Below, piece by piece: positions 42,565 to 52,326 of a stretch of 64,000 nucleotides of DNA. Under the pieces are notes generated by a model. That model made no database searches. It saw nothing but the letters and a program-made list of their open reading frames with translations, and had not been told where the DNA came from. The position numbers and the translations under genes were made by a program. The DNA is from Nocardia terrae (GTDB lineage Bacteria; Actinomycetota; Actinomycetes; Mycobacteriales; Mycobacteriaceae): NCBI RefSeq assembly GCF_009760405.1, contig NZ_WRPP01000004.1, positions 496,001 through 560,000 of the forward strand, given 5' to 3'. Position 1 is the stretch's first letter, and each line of letters starts with the position of its first letter.

Positions 42565-43077
42565 ATGGCGGTACGGGATGCGCAGCGGTCCCGGGTGTAC
42601 GACGCCGAGGGGCTGGTGCGCGGCATGTTCGACCGCGCCGACGAGTTCGGGACGCGAACGGTCGAACTGCACGGTTCGCGGATCACCCTGCCGATCGAGC
42701 GGCGGTTCGCGTCGGTGGACTCGGTGCAGACCTACGTGGAGCGGGTGCTGGCACTGAATTGGGTTCGGGCGCAATGGGATCGGTCCGCGGTCGCGGTCAC
42801 GGTGCGGGCGCGGGCCGGAGCGAAGGCCGCGCACTACGAATCCGAGGGCGCGGTGCTGGCCGTCCCGCTGCACGCGGGTGGAACGGCCTGGGCGCTACGC
42901 GAATTGGTGATCCTGCACGAACTGGCCCATCACCTCGAGCCGAAACCGGATGACGCGGCCCCGCACGGACCCGAATTCTGTGGTCGCTATATCGAATTGG
43001 TGGACGGCGTCATCGGTCCGGAAGCGGCCCTGGTGTTGCGCACCACAATGTATTCCTGCGGAATCCGTATTGCCTGA
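42565..43077 (+). CDS. TIGR04338-family putative metallohydrolase
   Basis: This 170-residue protein has the zinc-binding HELAHHLEP (HExxH) near residue 118 and a downstream third-ligand region HGPEFCGRYIELVDGVIGPEAA, which together define the family. There is no signal peptide, so it is cytoplasmic. It is paired with DUF2786 in mycobacteria and nocardiae; the substrate is unknown. Confidence 0.92.
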   Translation: MAVRDAQRSRVYDAEGLVRGMFDRADEFGTRTVELHGSRITLPIERRFASVDSVQTYVERVLALNWVRAQWDRSAVAVTVRARAGAKAAHYESEGAVLAVPLHAGGTAWALRELVILHELAHHLEPKPDDAAPHGPEFCGRYIELVDGVIGPEAALVLRTTMYSCGIRIA

Positions 43078-43146
43078 TCGTCGTTCCGGTGTCATGATCG
43101 GATACATGATCTCCCTCTCCAGAAAGGCGCTGCGCGCCTCGGCGCG

Positions 43147-44064
43147 GTGAACCGCGCATTCTCCCCGCGACACTCCTCGGATCGCGGGATTCCCCTGGTA
43201 GAACGTCTCGAAACCGCGCTTCGGCTGCGCGATGACCGGGTCCGAACGGGCCTCGGTACCGAACCGGCCGACCGGGATGCCGCGCAGGGCGCGGTCAGTG
43301 AGATATACCGATTACTCGGCGAAGCGCCACCCGAATTCGTCTGGGTGGATTCGCCTGTCGCGGCCGCGACACTGTTGCGGAACGATCCGGATGAATCGGT
43401 CCGCGGATTCGGCAAACTCCCCCCGTCGGTGATTCCATTCCGGCGCTGGCCATTTCCGCAACGGCTCACCGCGCTGAAATTCGAACTGCGACATCGATTG
43501 GGCAAGAGCATCGATCCGCGCCGGCACGCCTGGGAGCCCGCGGCCGGGTTCACCAAGCGGGAATGGCCCGCCTCGACGCTGCCGGAATTGGTGGCCAGGG
43601 GCGTCCCGCCCGTGTGGATCCTCGAGCTCATGGTGCGTGAGCCCCTGCGGGAGACGTTGCGGGACACCATGTATCAACCCCTGCGTGCGGCCCTGCTGGG
43701 ACCGGAGGACCGGTCCGTGGAGCGCGCCGGATACGAGCAGTACGACACCTGGTCGGCCACGTTCTACGACATCTGCCGGAGCGTGGGGTTGGCCGAATAC
43801 CGCGCCGACGACGCGCACCACCTCGATCAGTGGCTGATCCTGGCCCGCGGCACCGGATGGTGGTGGCCGGGTGCGCGGCGTTGCGTCATGGCCGAACGGC
43901 CGACCGCCCTGCACGTCGAAGCGCGCCCGCGCGTCCTGTACGGGCAGCTGCGATTGCATCGAGCCGAGGGACCGGCGGTCGAATTCGCCGACGGGGCCGA
44001 GGTTTTCGTCCGGCACGGCACCGTCGTGCGCGAAGGATCGAAGGTCAGGGCAGCAGCGTCCTGA
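43147..44064 (+). CDS. DUF6745-like protein
   Basis: This 305-residue cytoplasmic protein starts at GTG 43147. The C-terminal LRLHRAEGPAVEFADGAEVFVRHGTVV resembles the DUF6745 signature, in which a sugar-tongs-like 'H..GPAV.F.DG....HG' strand pattern recurs. The middle holds WSATFYDICRSVGL and GWWWPGARRCVMAERP. It has no known function. Its last 20 bp overlap the convergent menC gene. Confidence 0.7.
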   Translation: MNRAFSPRHSSDRGIPLVERLETALRLRDDRVRTGLGTEPADRDAAQGAVSEIYRLLGEAPPEFVWVDSPVAAATLLRNDPDESVRGFGKLPPSVIPFRRWPFPQRLTALKFELRHRLGKSIDPRRHAWEPAAGFTKREWPASTLPELVARGVPPVWILELMVREPLRETLRDTMYQPLRAALLGPEDRSVERAGYEQYDTWSATFYDICRSVGLAEYRADDAHHLDQWLILARGTGWWWPGARRCVMAERPTALHVEARPRVLYGQLRLHRAEGPAVEFADGAEVFVRHGTVVREGSKVRAAAS

Positions 44065-45028
44065 CCCTGGCGAGCCGCTGCCGCCACCACTGGACCCGCT
44101 CGGGGTCGGGGTGGCGGTAGCGCTCGAGCAGGTCGGGATCCGGGGTCGGCGCGATGCGGGGAACCTCGAGGTAGCCCTCGACCGGGCGCAGCGGTTCGGT
44201 CACCGCGTCACCGGTGAGCAGCGACAATGTGTCCAGGCCGCAGGCGAAATCGAGGTGGGGCAGCGCACCGGCCAGGGCGACCTGGGCGGCCAGGCCGACG
44301 CTGGTCTCCAGGGCCGAGGACACCAGGCAGGGCAGTCCCGCCGCCTCGGCCACCTCGAGCGCGCGCCGGACCCCGCCCAGCGGAGTGCATTTCAGCACCG
44401 CCACATCGGCCGCCCCGGCCACCGCCACCCGCAGCGGATCCTCCGCGCGCCGAATGGATTCGTCCGCGGCGATCCGGACCCGCACCCGCTTGCGCACGGC
44501 GGTCAATTCCTCGATCGTGCGGCAAGGCTGCTCGACATACTCCAAACCGCCTGCGGCCCGGTCGATCCGCTCGATCCGGTCCACGGCGGTGTCCACATCC
44601 CACAGTCCGTTGGCGTCGACACGGACCGCGCCCCCGGGTCCGAGCGCGTCGCGGACGGCTGCCACTCGGTCCAGGTCCTCGCGCAGCGAGTCCGGATGAT
44701 CGGCCACCTTCACCTTGGCGGTGCGGCACCCGGACGCGGCCACGATCTCGCGCGCCCGCTCCGGTCCGACGGCGGGCACGATGCAGTTGACCGGCACCCG
44801 ATCCCGCAGCGGCTCCGGCCATCCCGTGGTCACCTGCTCGACCGCGGTGGCCAGCCAGGCCGCCGCCTCGCGATCGTCGTACTCGGGAAACGCGCAGAAC
44901 TCGCCCCAGCCGAGCGGACCGGGAATCAGCATTCCCTCGCGAACGGTGATGCCCCGGAACCGGGTCCGCATGGGAATCGCGTAGACCACCGCCGACTCGA
45001 AATCCACCGCATCTGCGCTGTCGCTCAC
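44045..45028 (-). CDS. menC: o-Succinylbenzoate synthase
   Basis: This 327-residue enolase-superfamily enzyme dehydrates SHCHC to o-succinylbenzoate in menaquinone synthesis. The catalytic Lys are in AKVKVADH and VLKCTPLGG, and the metal ligands are VRVDANGLWD, YVEQPC and IAADESIR. The start is GTG 45028. Other men genes are not in the window. The gene overlaps the 3' end of the preceding convergent gene by 20 bp. Confidence 0.95.
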   Translation of the reverse strand: MSDSADAVDFESAVVYAIPMRTRFRGITVREGMLIPGPLGWGEFCAFPEYDDREAAAWLATAVEQVTTGWPEPLRDRVPVNCIVPAVGPERAREIVAASGCRTAKVKVADHPDSLREDLDRVAAVRDALGPGGAVRVDANGLWDVDTAVDRIERIDRAAGGLEYVEQPCRTIEELTAVRKRVRVRIAADESIRRAEDPLRVAVAGAADVAVLKCTPLGGVRRALEVAEAAGLPCLVSSALETSVGLAAQVALAGALPHLDFACGLDTLSLLTGDAVTEPLRPVEGYLEVPRIAPTPDPDLLERYRHPDPERVQWWRQRLARVRTLLP

Positions 45029-45149
45029 GTCCGCACCCTAACGGGCGCCCGGTGTCTATCCGGTGGCGGCGGGGCCGTGCGCCCGTCACAATGCGCAATG
45101 AGGCCGATCCCCGGCTTCACCGACCTGCGCCTTGGGGGAGACCGCAATC

Positions 45150-46271
45150 ATGAACCCGCCCAACGAGCCCCGTCGCCCCGCCGGCGACGGCGGACCCGCC
45201 TCCGACTCCGGCCTGCCCCCGATGCCACCGCGCCCGGCGGGCGGGCAGCGGAATCCGCCGGGTCCACCGCAGCGTCCGCAGCCGCCCCTGCCCGGGGGAC
45301 CGGCCGGTCCGCCCTCGGCGGAGGACCTGGCCGGGTCCGCGGGCCCCACCCTCCCCGGCGGCGGTCGGTCGAACCCACCGCCGCCACCGCCGAGTGGCGG
45401 TAATCCCGGTGGACAGCGGAGCGGATTCGAAGCGGCGGGGCCGACCGTGCCCAAGGGCGGTCGGCAGGCACCGCCCCGTCCGGCGCCGCCGCAGCCGCCC
45501 AGCGGGCCACCCGGCGCACCGCACGCTCCCGGAAACCCCGGCGGCCCCACTCGTTCCGGCGGGCCGTCGCGGCCGCAGCCGCTCGCGGGCCCCCCGGGTT
45601 CCCGGCTGCCCGCGCCCTCGGGGCCGGGGCATCTCCCCTACGGCGGTGGGCTCGGACAGCTGGACGGCGGCCCGTCGGGTCAGGGCGGCCCGCCGCCCTC
45701 GGCGGGCGCGGCGCCTCAGCTCGGCAGGACGAATCACCCGGCGGGTGAGGAGGTTTCGCCCGAGGCGTGGCCGCCCGGCGGCACCCTGTTCGCAGCGGGC
45801 CCGGCCGGGCCGGGACAGGCGTTCGGTGAGAACGACCGGACCATGCCCGCCAAGCTGCCCCCGGCGGAGGCGGCCGCCGCGGCCCTGCCGAAGGCCGCCG
45901 CGGAGCGGAAACCGGTGCGCCGCAAGGATGTCCTGATCTCCGCCCTGCTGTACCTGGTCGGCGCGGCCGTGGCGTTCGGCTTCGCCTACGACCTGTTCGC
46001 CAAGCTGTTCGACCTGGTCCACAACCGCTGCGCCCTGCAGAAGAAGGACTTCACGGTCCAGTGCGCGGTGATCCGCCCGCCCGCTTCCGCATTGTGGGGC
46101 TTGCTGATCGGTGGCGGCGGCATGTTCCTGGTCCTGGTCGGCGCGATGGTGCTGGCCGCGGTGGCCGCGATGACCGGCCGCCGCGCCTGGATCTGGACCG
46201 CCGCCGCGCTCCCGATCATCGCCGTCGCGGGCGGGGCCGGACACATTCTGGTGGCCACCGCGATCAACTGA
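45150..46271 (+). CDS. Pro/Gly-rich membrane protein
   Basis: This 373-residue protein starts at ATG 45150, with GGGGGAG upstream. Residues 1-~255 are a low-complexity Pro/Gly/Gln-rich cytoplasmic region. Three membrane helices follow (ALLYLVGAAVAFGFAYDLF, LWGLLIGGGGMFLVLVGAMV, WTAAALPIIAVAGGAGHIL) with a short loop carrying two Cys (RCALQKKDFTVQCAV). I do not recognise a family. A small membrane protein follows on the same strand. Confidence 0.75.
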   Translation: MNPPNEPRRPAGDGGPASDSGLPPMPPRPAGGQRNPPGPPQRPQPPLPGGPAGPPSAEDLAGSAGPTLPGGGRSNPPPPPPSGGNPGGQRSGFEAAGPTVPKGGRQAPPRPAPPQPPSGPPGAPHAPGNPGGPTRSGGPSRPQPLAGPPGSRLPAPSGPGHLPYGGGLGQLDGGPSGQGGPPPSAGAAPQLGRTNHPAGEEVSPEAWPPGGTLFAAGPAGPGQAFGENDRTMPAKLPPAEAAAAALPKAAAERKPVRRKDVLISALLYLVGAAVAFGFAYDLFAKLFDLVHNRCALQKKDFTVQCAVIRPPASALWGLLIGGGGMFLVLVGAMVLAAVAAMTGRRAWIWTAAALPIIAVAGGAGHILVATAIN

Positions 46272-46290
46272 TCACCGGTCGCGTCGATCC

Positions 46291-46647
46291 GTGACGCGGC
46301 ATCCTGGAACGGTGGCCGATCGATGGCGGCCGCCCCTGGCGGTCGCGGATTTCATTGCCACCGTGGTGATCTACGTCGGAGCCTGCGCTACGGCCTGGAC
46401 GGTGGCGGGTTTCGTGCCGGAATACCGCCGCCTCTTCCCGCCCGCCGCCGATCTCCGCTACCTCCCGCTGGCCTACGCCGTGGCGTGGCTGGGCATCGGC
46501 ATGACCCTGGTGCTGGTTCCGGTGTGGACGATCCACGCCGTACGCCTCCGTCAGCGCGCGTGGCCCACCGCGATGGTGGCGTTCCCGCTGCTGGCGGAGG
46601 CGTGGATCCTCGGCCTGCTGACCGCGATCGTCGCGGTGCCCCGATAG
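46291..46647 (+). CDS. Small membrane protein
   Basis: This 118-residue protein starts at GTG 46291 (GTG 46312 is also possible). It has three hydrophobic segments (DFIATVVIYVGACATAWTV, YLPLAYAVAWLGIGMTLVLV, PLLAEAWILGLLTAIVAV). It lies 19 bp after the Pro-rich membrane protein gene and probably shares its transcript. The family is not recognised. Confidence 0.7.
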   Translation: MTRHPGTVADRWRPPLAVADFIATVVIYVGACATAWTVAGFVPEYRRLFPPAADLRYLPLAYAVAWLGIGMTLVLVPVWTIHAVRLRQRAWPTAMVAFPLLAEAWILGLLTAIVAVPR

Positions 46648-46665
46648 GTCACCGCGACGGCGGCC

Positions 46666-47835
46666 TCAGAGGCGTTCGTAGAGGGTGGCGTTGGCGAGGC
46701 CGCCCGCCTCGCACATGAGGTGCAGGCCGAAGCGGGCCTCGCGGTCGTGCATGGCGTGCACCAGCGTGGTGGCGATCCGGGTGCCGGAGGCCCCGAGCGG
46801 GTGGCCGAGGGCGATCGCGCCGCCGTTCACGTTGACCTTGGACAGGTCCGCGCCGGTTTCCTGGGCCCAGGCCAGCACCACCGAGGCGAAGGCCTCGTTG
46901 ACCTCGAACAGGTCGATGTCGGAGAGATCGAGTCCGGAGCGCTGCAGGATCTTTCGGGTCGCGGGGATGATGGCGGTGAGCATGAACAGCGGGTCGTCAC
47001 CCGCGACCGCGAAGCTGTGCACGCGGGCCAGGGGGCGCAGTCCGAGCTGGGCGGCGCGTTCACCGGTCATGATCAGCGTCGCGGCGCTGCCGTCGTTGAT
47101 CTGGCTCGAGTTCGCGGCCGTGACGCTCCAGTTGATCTGCGGGAAGCGGGCGGCCATCGCCTCGTCGTAGAAGGCGGGGCGCAGTGCGGCCAGGGTCTCC
47201 AGGGTGCCGCCCTCCCGGATGCCCTCGTCGTGGGCGAGCCCGGCGAAGGCGGCGAGCTGGGCCTCGAACGAGCCGTTCCGCGTTGCGGCGGCGGCCTTTT
47301 CGTGGCTGGACAGGGCGAACTCGTCGAGCTGGGTGCGGCTCAGGCCCCACTTGGCGGCGATGAGCTCGGCGCTGATGCCCTGCGGTACCAGGCCCTCGGG
47401 GTAGCGCTGTGCGAAGCCGACGCCCGCGATGTCCTCGGCTCCGATGAGGTTGGCTCCCATGGGAACCCGGCTCATGGACTCCACGCCGGCGGCCACCGCG
47501 ATGTCGTAGGCCCCCGAGATGACGCCCTGCGCGGCGAAGTGGATGGCCTGCTGGCTGCTGCCGCACTGCCGGTCGACGGTGGTGGCCGGAACCGATTCGA
47601 GGTATCCGGCGGCCAGGGCCGCGCGGCGGGTCAGGTTGGAGCCCTGTTCCCCGACCTGGGTCACCACGCCGCCGATCACGTCGTCGATCAGGGCCGGATC
47701 GATCTCGCTGCGGCGCACCACCTCGCGCAGGCTGTGGGCAAGCAGGTCGGCGGGATGTGTGCCGTGCAAAGCGCCGTTGGCCTTGCCCTTGCCGATCGGG
47801 GTGCGGACCGCTTCGACGATGACTGCGTCTCTCAT
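46666..47835 (-). CDS. Thiolase-family acetyl-CoA C-acyltransferase
   Basis: This 389-residue protein starts at ATG 47835 (MRDAVIVEAVRTPIGKG), with GGAAGGA upstream. The nucleophile is Cys ~89 in VDRQCGSSQQAI; NEAFASVVLAW and GHPLGASGTR carry the active-site Asn and His, and the second Cys is in MCEAGGLANATLYERL. This last motif has EAGG where classical thiolases have CxGGG, a variation seen in some steroid/branched-chain degradative thiolases. It removes acetyl-CoA units in beta-oxidation. It is divergent from an HxlR regulator. Confidence 0.93.
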   Translation of the reverse strand: MRDAVIVEAVRTPIGKGKANGALHGTHPADLLAHSLREVVRRSEIDPALIDDVIGGVVTQVGEQGSNLTRRAALAAGYLESVPATTVDRQCGSSQQAIHFAAQGVISGAYDIAVAAGVESMSRVPMGANLIGAEDIAGVGFAQRYPEGLVPQGISAELIAAKWGLSRTQLDEFALSSHEKAAAATRNGSFEAQLAAFAGLAHDEGIREGGTLETLAALRPAFYDEAMAARFPQINWSVTAANSSQINDGSAATLIMTGERAAQLGLRPLARVHSFAVAGDDPLFMLTAIIPATRKILQRSGLDLSDIDLFEVNEAFASVVLAWAQETGADLSKVNVNGGAIALGHPLGASGTRIATTLVHAMHDREARFGLHLMCEAGGLANATLYERL

Positions 47836-47864
47836 GACGTTCCTTCCAGCAGCTAGCTTCATTG

Positions 47865-47878
47865 CTCTGAAGTCAGAG
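47865..47878. promoter_or_regulatory. Candidate HxlR operator
   Basis: CTCTGA-AG-TCAGAG, a 6+2+6 inverted repeat, lies between the divergent thiolase and HxlR genes, 30 bases before the thiolase start. Its position would allow repression of both promoters. Confidence 0.4.
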
Positions 47879-47909
47879 TAGGAGCTGGCAATAGTTGGGG
47901 CAAGTCAGC

Positions 47910-48437
47910 ATGGGTATGATGTACGCCATGTCGGCCATCATGGAAGGAAAACTGAGCGACCTGCTCTCGTGGAAACCCGAGAACTGCTCGATCGCCAAGG
48001 CGATGGAGATCGTCGGCACGCGCTCGGCGATTCTCATACTGCGCGAGGCCTATTACGGCATGACGCGCTTCGACGGGTTCGCGACCCGGGTCGGGATCAC
48101 CGACGCGGCGGCGTCGAGCGCGCTGCGCAAGCTGGTCGACGCGGGGCTGCTGGAGAAGCGGCCCTACCGGGAAGAGGGCAAGCGCACGCGCAACGAATAC
48201 GTGCTCACCCAAATGGGTTTGGACTTGCTCCCCGCGGTCGTCGCGTTGTGGCAGTGGGGAGACAAGTACCTGCAAGAAGTACCACCGCTGGAACGTCTCG
48301 AGGACACGACCGGCGAGCCGGTGCGCGTCGAACTCCGCAGCGCCTCGGGAAACCAAGTGCCACTGGAGAATCTGCGGGTCCGGGTGAACGACGAATGGCG
48401 GCGCAAGCGAACGCGTCGCGCGCATACGGCCGAATAA
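47910..48437 (+). CDS. HxlR-family transcriptional regulator
   Basis: This winged-helix protein has about 175 residues. HxlR landmarks are the N-terminal Cys in ENCSIAKAMEIVGTRSAILILR, then RFDGFATRVGITDAAASSALRKLVDAGLLEKR and RNEYVLTQMGLDLLPAVVALWQWGD. Several ATGs lie close together (47910, 47919, 47928, 47940); I use 47910 because of GGGGCAAG upstream. It likely controls the divergent thiolase gene. Confidence 0.88.
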   Translation: MGMMYAMSAIMEGKLSDLLSWKPENCSIAKAMEIVGTRSAILILREAYYGMTRFDGFATRVGITDAAASSALRKLVDAGLLEKRPYREEGKRTRNEYVLTQMGLDLLPAVVALWQWGDKYLQEVPPLERLEDTTGEPVRVELRSASGNQVPLENLRVRVNDEWRRKRTRRAHTAE

Positions 48438-48470
48438 GGGGGTCCGGGGGCATTGCCCCCGAACCCCCTT
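48436..48470. terminator. Hairpin terminator between HxlR and sugC-like genes (repeat family B, copy 2)
   Basis: A ~17-bp stem with one mismatch (AAGGGGGTCCGGGGGCA against TGCCCCCGAACCCCCTT) lies between convergent genes. The sequence repeats the hairpin at 32755, including the flanking TTGTC. Confidence 0.75.
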
Positions 48471-48485
48471 GTCACCGACCGGAGG

Positions 48486-49556
<1,071 letters not shown>

Positions 49557-49674
49557 GGTTTAACACTTCCCTTCACCGGCAGGAACGTGCCGGACGATCC
49601 GTAGTACAGGGTCGGCCAAGAGCGTAGCCGAGGGCAGAATGGGCCACAGTGATCGCCGAGACCAGGAGCATCCA

Positions 49675-50454
49675 ATGAGCCGAGCGGTTCGTATCGGAGT
49701 TCAGTTGCAGCCCCAGCACGCCCCCAATTACGGCCTGATCCGGGACGCGGTGCGGCGGTGCGAGGACGCCGGGGTGGACGTCGTCTTCAACTGGGACCAT
49801 TTCTATCCGCTCTACGGGGACCCCGAGGGCGCGCACTTCGAGTGCTGGACCATGCTGGGCGCGATCGCCGAGCAGACCGAGCGGGTCGAGATCGGCGCGC
49901 TGGTCACCGGCGGCGGGTACCGGAATCCGGATCTGCTGGCCGATATGGCCCGGACCGTCGACCACATCAGCAACGGGCGGCTGATCCTCGGCATCGGGGC
50001 GGGCTGGTTCCAGAAGGACTACGACCAGTACGGGTACGAATTCGGTACGGCCGGAAGCCGTCTCGCGGGGCTGAAGGAGGCCATGGCCCGCATCACCGAC
50101 CGGCTGGCCAAGCTGAATCCGCAGCCGGTGCGCGACATCCCGATCCTGATCGGCGGCGGTGGCGAGCGCAAGACGCTGCGGCTGGTGGCCCAGTACGCCG
50201 ATATCTGGCACAGCTTCTCCGACATCGAGGTGCTGCAGCGCAAGATCGGGATTCTCGGGGAGCACTGCGCGGAGGTCGGCACCGACGCCTCGGCCATCGC
50301 GAAGTCGGTGGCCTGGCCGGGCATCGATCAGGTCGACGGCTATGCGGACGCGGGCGTGACGCTGTTCACCGTGAGTTCGGGCGGACCGGACTACGACATG
50401 GGCCGGATCCTCGAGGCGGTGGCCTGGCGGGATCGCCACAACGAATCGGCCTGA
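49675..50454 (+). CDS. LLM-class F420-dependent oxidoreductase
   Basis: This 259-residue luciferase-like TIM-barrel protein starts at ATG 49675 (MSRAVRIGVQLQPQHA), with AGGAG upstream. Family segments are VDVVFNWDHFYPL, ALVTGGGYRNPDLLADMARTVDHISNGRLILGIGAGWFQKDY and IGGGGERKTLRLVAQYADIWH. It probably uses coenzyme F420, common in nocardiae. The substrate is unknown. Confidence 0.93.
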   Translation: MSRAVRIGVQLQPQHAPNYGLIRDAVRRCEDAGVDVVFNWDHFYPLYGDPEGAHFECWTMLGAIAEQTERVEIGALVTGGGYRNPDLLADMARTVDHISNGRLILGIGAGWFQKDYDQYGYEFGTAGSRLAGLKEAMARITDRLAKLNPQPVRDIPILIGGGGERKTLRLVAQYADIWHSFSDIEVLQRKIGILGEHCAEVGTDASAIAKSVAWPGIDQVDGYADAGVTLFTVSSGGPDYDMGRILEAVAWRDRHNESA

Positions 50455-50499
50455 GGGTAACTCTGGGATAGCAAATCTGTCCTACTAGGGTGATTTGCC

Positions 50500-52326
50500 A
50501 TGGTTTCCTTGCGCCCGGGCGCGCCCCGACGCCGTCGGCCGACCCGTCTCTCGGCAATCGCGGGGGTATTGCTGGTCGGCCTGCTCGGAACAGTGACGCT
50601 GGGCGCGGGCGGCGCGGCGGCCGACGGCGGCGACAAATGTTCGCCGCCCGGCATCGCCTCCGCCAGCGTCGCGCCGACCAATCTGGCGACCGGAAAGCCG
50701 GGCGAATCGGCGGACCGGTACACGACCGCCACCACCGAACCGCTGGACAAGGTCGACATCAGCAAGCTGGGTCTGCTCACCCCGGGCAAGCTGACGGTGG
50801 GCACGATCTCCGACGCGCCGCCGAGTATCTGCCTGAACAGCCGGGGCGCTTACACCGGTATGGACAACGAACTGCTGAAGGCCATCGGCGCGAAACTCGG
50901 CCTGCAGGTGGAGTTCATCGGCACCGAGTTCGCGCCGCTGCTGGCCCAGGTCGCCAATGGCCGGTTCGATGTCGGCTCCTCCAACATCACCACCACCGAC
51001 GACCGCCGCAAGCAGGTCGACTTCACCAACGGCTACGACTTCGGTTACGTCTCGCTGGTGGTGTCGAACGGCAGTGCCATCAAAGGCTTTTCGGACCTGC
51101 ACCGCGGCAATCGGATCGGCGTCGTGCAGGGCACGGTGCAGGACGACTACGTTGTCAACGAACTGCACCTGGACCCGGTGAAATTCCCGGACTACGCCAC
51201 CGCCTACGCGAACCTGAAGTCCGGTCAGCTCGACGCCTGGGTCGCCCCGTCCGCACAGGCGGAGGGTGCGATTCAGCCCGGTGACGCGACCTCGATCGTG
51301 CAGAACACCTTCAGCCTCAACAACTTCGTCGGCTACGCGGTACGCAAGGGCAATCAGCCGCTCACCGATGCCCTCAATGCCGGACTGGACGCGGTGATCG
51401 CCGACGGCACCTACCTGAAGCTGTACGAAGACTGGGTGCCGCGCCAGCCGCCGCCGGGCTGGAAGCCGGGCTCGAAGGCGGTCGCCGCGCCGGACTGGCC
51501 GGACTTCGCGGCCATCGCCGCCGAGCACGCGAACGGCAAGCCCGACAACAGCGGGGTGGCGCCGAAATCCACGCTGCGGCAGTTGAAGGACACGTTCTTC
51601 GACTGGTCGTTGTACCGCAAGGCTTTCCCGGACCTGATCAAGACCGGCCTGCCCAATACCCTGATCCTGGCCTTCGTTTCGGGTCTGCTGGGCACCGTGC
51701 TGGGCATGCTGCTCGCGGTCGCGGGCATCTCCCGCACTCGCTGGTTGCGCTGGCCCGCACGGATTTACACCGATATCTTCCGCGGCCTGCCCGCCGTGGT
51801 GATCATCCTGATCATCGGTCTGGGCGTGGGTCCGGTGGTCAAGAACATCACCGGCAACAACCCGTATTGGCTGGGCGCGGTGGCGCTGGCGCTGCTGGCC
51901 TCGGCCTATATCGGTGAGATTTTCCGCTCCGGCATCCAGTCGGTGGAGGCCGGGCAGCTGGAGGCGGCCCGCGCCATCGGTTTCGGCTACCGCCAGGCCA
52001 TGACGCTGGTGGTGATTCCGCAGGGTGTGCGCCGGGTGCTGCCCGCGCTGATGAACCAGTTCATCGCGCTCATCAAGGATTCCTCGCTCATCTACTTCCT
52101 GGGCCTGCTGGCCACCCAGCGCGAGTTGTTCGCGGTGGGCCGGGATCTCAATGCGCAGACCGGGAATCTGTCGCCGCTGGTCGCGGCGGGGCTGGTGTAT
52201 CTGCTGCTGACGGTGCCGCTCACGCACCTGGTCAACTACATCGACAAGCGCATGCGCGAGGGCCGTCCGCAAACCGCCGCCGAACCGGTCGAAACGGCCG
52301 CCATCACCGAAGGGCGTGGAGCATGA
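50500..52326 (+). CDS. Fused substrate-binding/permease protein of a polar amino-acid ABC transporter
   Basis: This 608-residue protein has a signal-anchor-like segment (residues ~17-45), a family-3 solute-binding domain (~80-325: LTVGTISDAPPSICLN, YTGMDNELLKAIGAKLGL, FDVGSSNITTTDDRRKQVDFTNGY), then a His/Met-type permease (~375-590) with GIQSVEAGQLEAARAIGFGYRQAM (EAA loop) and NQFIALIKDSSLIY. Such fusions tether the receptor to the channel. The stop overlaps the ATPase start (ATGA). The ligand, by family, is glutamine, glutamate or another polar amino acid. Confidence 0.94.
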   Translation: MVSLRPGAPRRRRPTRLSAIAGVLLVGLLGTVTLGAGGAAADGGDKCSPPGIASASVAPTNLATGKPGESADRYTTATTEPLDKVDISKLGLLTPGKLTVGTISDAPPSICLNSRGAYTGMDNELLKAIGAKLGLQVEFIGTEFAPLLAQVANGRFDVGSSNITTTDDRRKQVDFTNGYDFGYVSLVVSNGSAIKGFSDLHRGNRIGVVQGTVQDDYVVNELHLDPVKFPDYATAYANLKSGQLDAWVAPSAQAEGAIQPGDATSIVQNTFSLNNFVGYAVRKGNQPLTDALNAGLDAVIADGTYLKLYEDWVPRQPPPGWKPGSKAVAAPDWPDFAAIAAEHANGKPDNSGVAPKSTLRQLKDTFFDWSLYRKAFPDLIKTGLPNTLILAFVSGLLGTVLGMLLAVAGISRTRWLRWPARIYTDIFRGLPAVVIILIIGLGVGPVVKNITGNNPYWLGAVALALLASAYIGEIFRSGIQSVEAGQLEAARAIGFGYRQAMTLVVIPQGVRRVLPALMNQFIALIKDSSLIYFLGLLATQRELFAVGRDLNAQTGNLSPLVAAGLVYLLLTVPLTHLVNYIDKRMREGRPQTAAEPVETAAITEGRGA

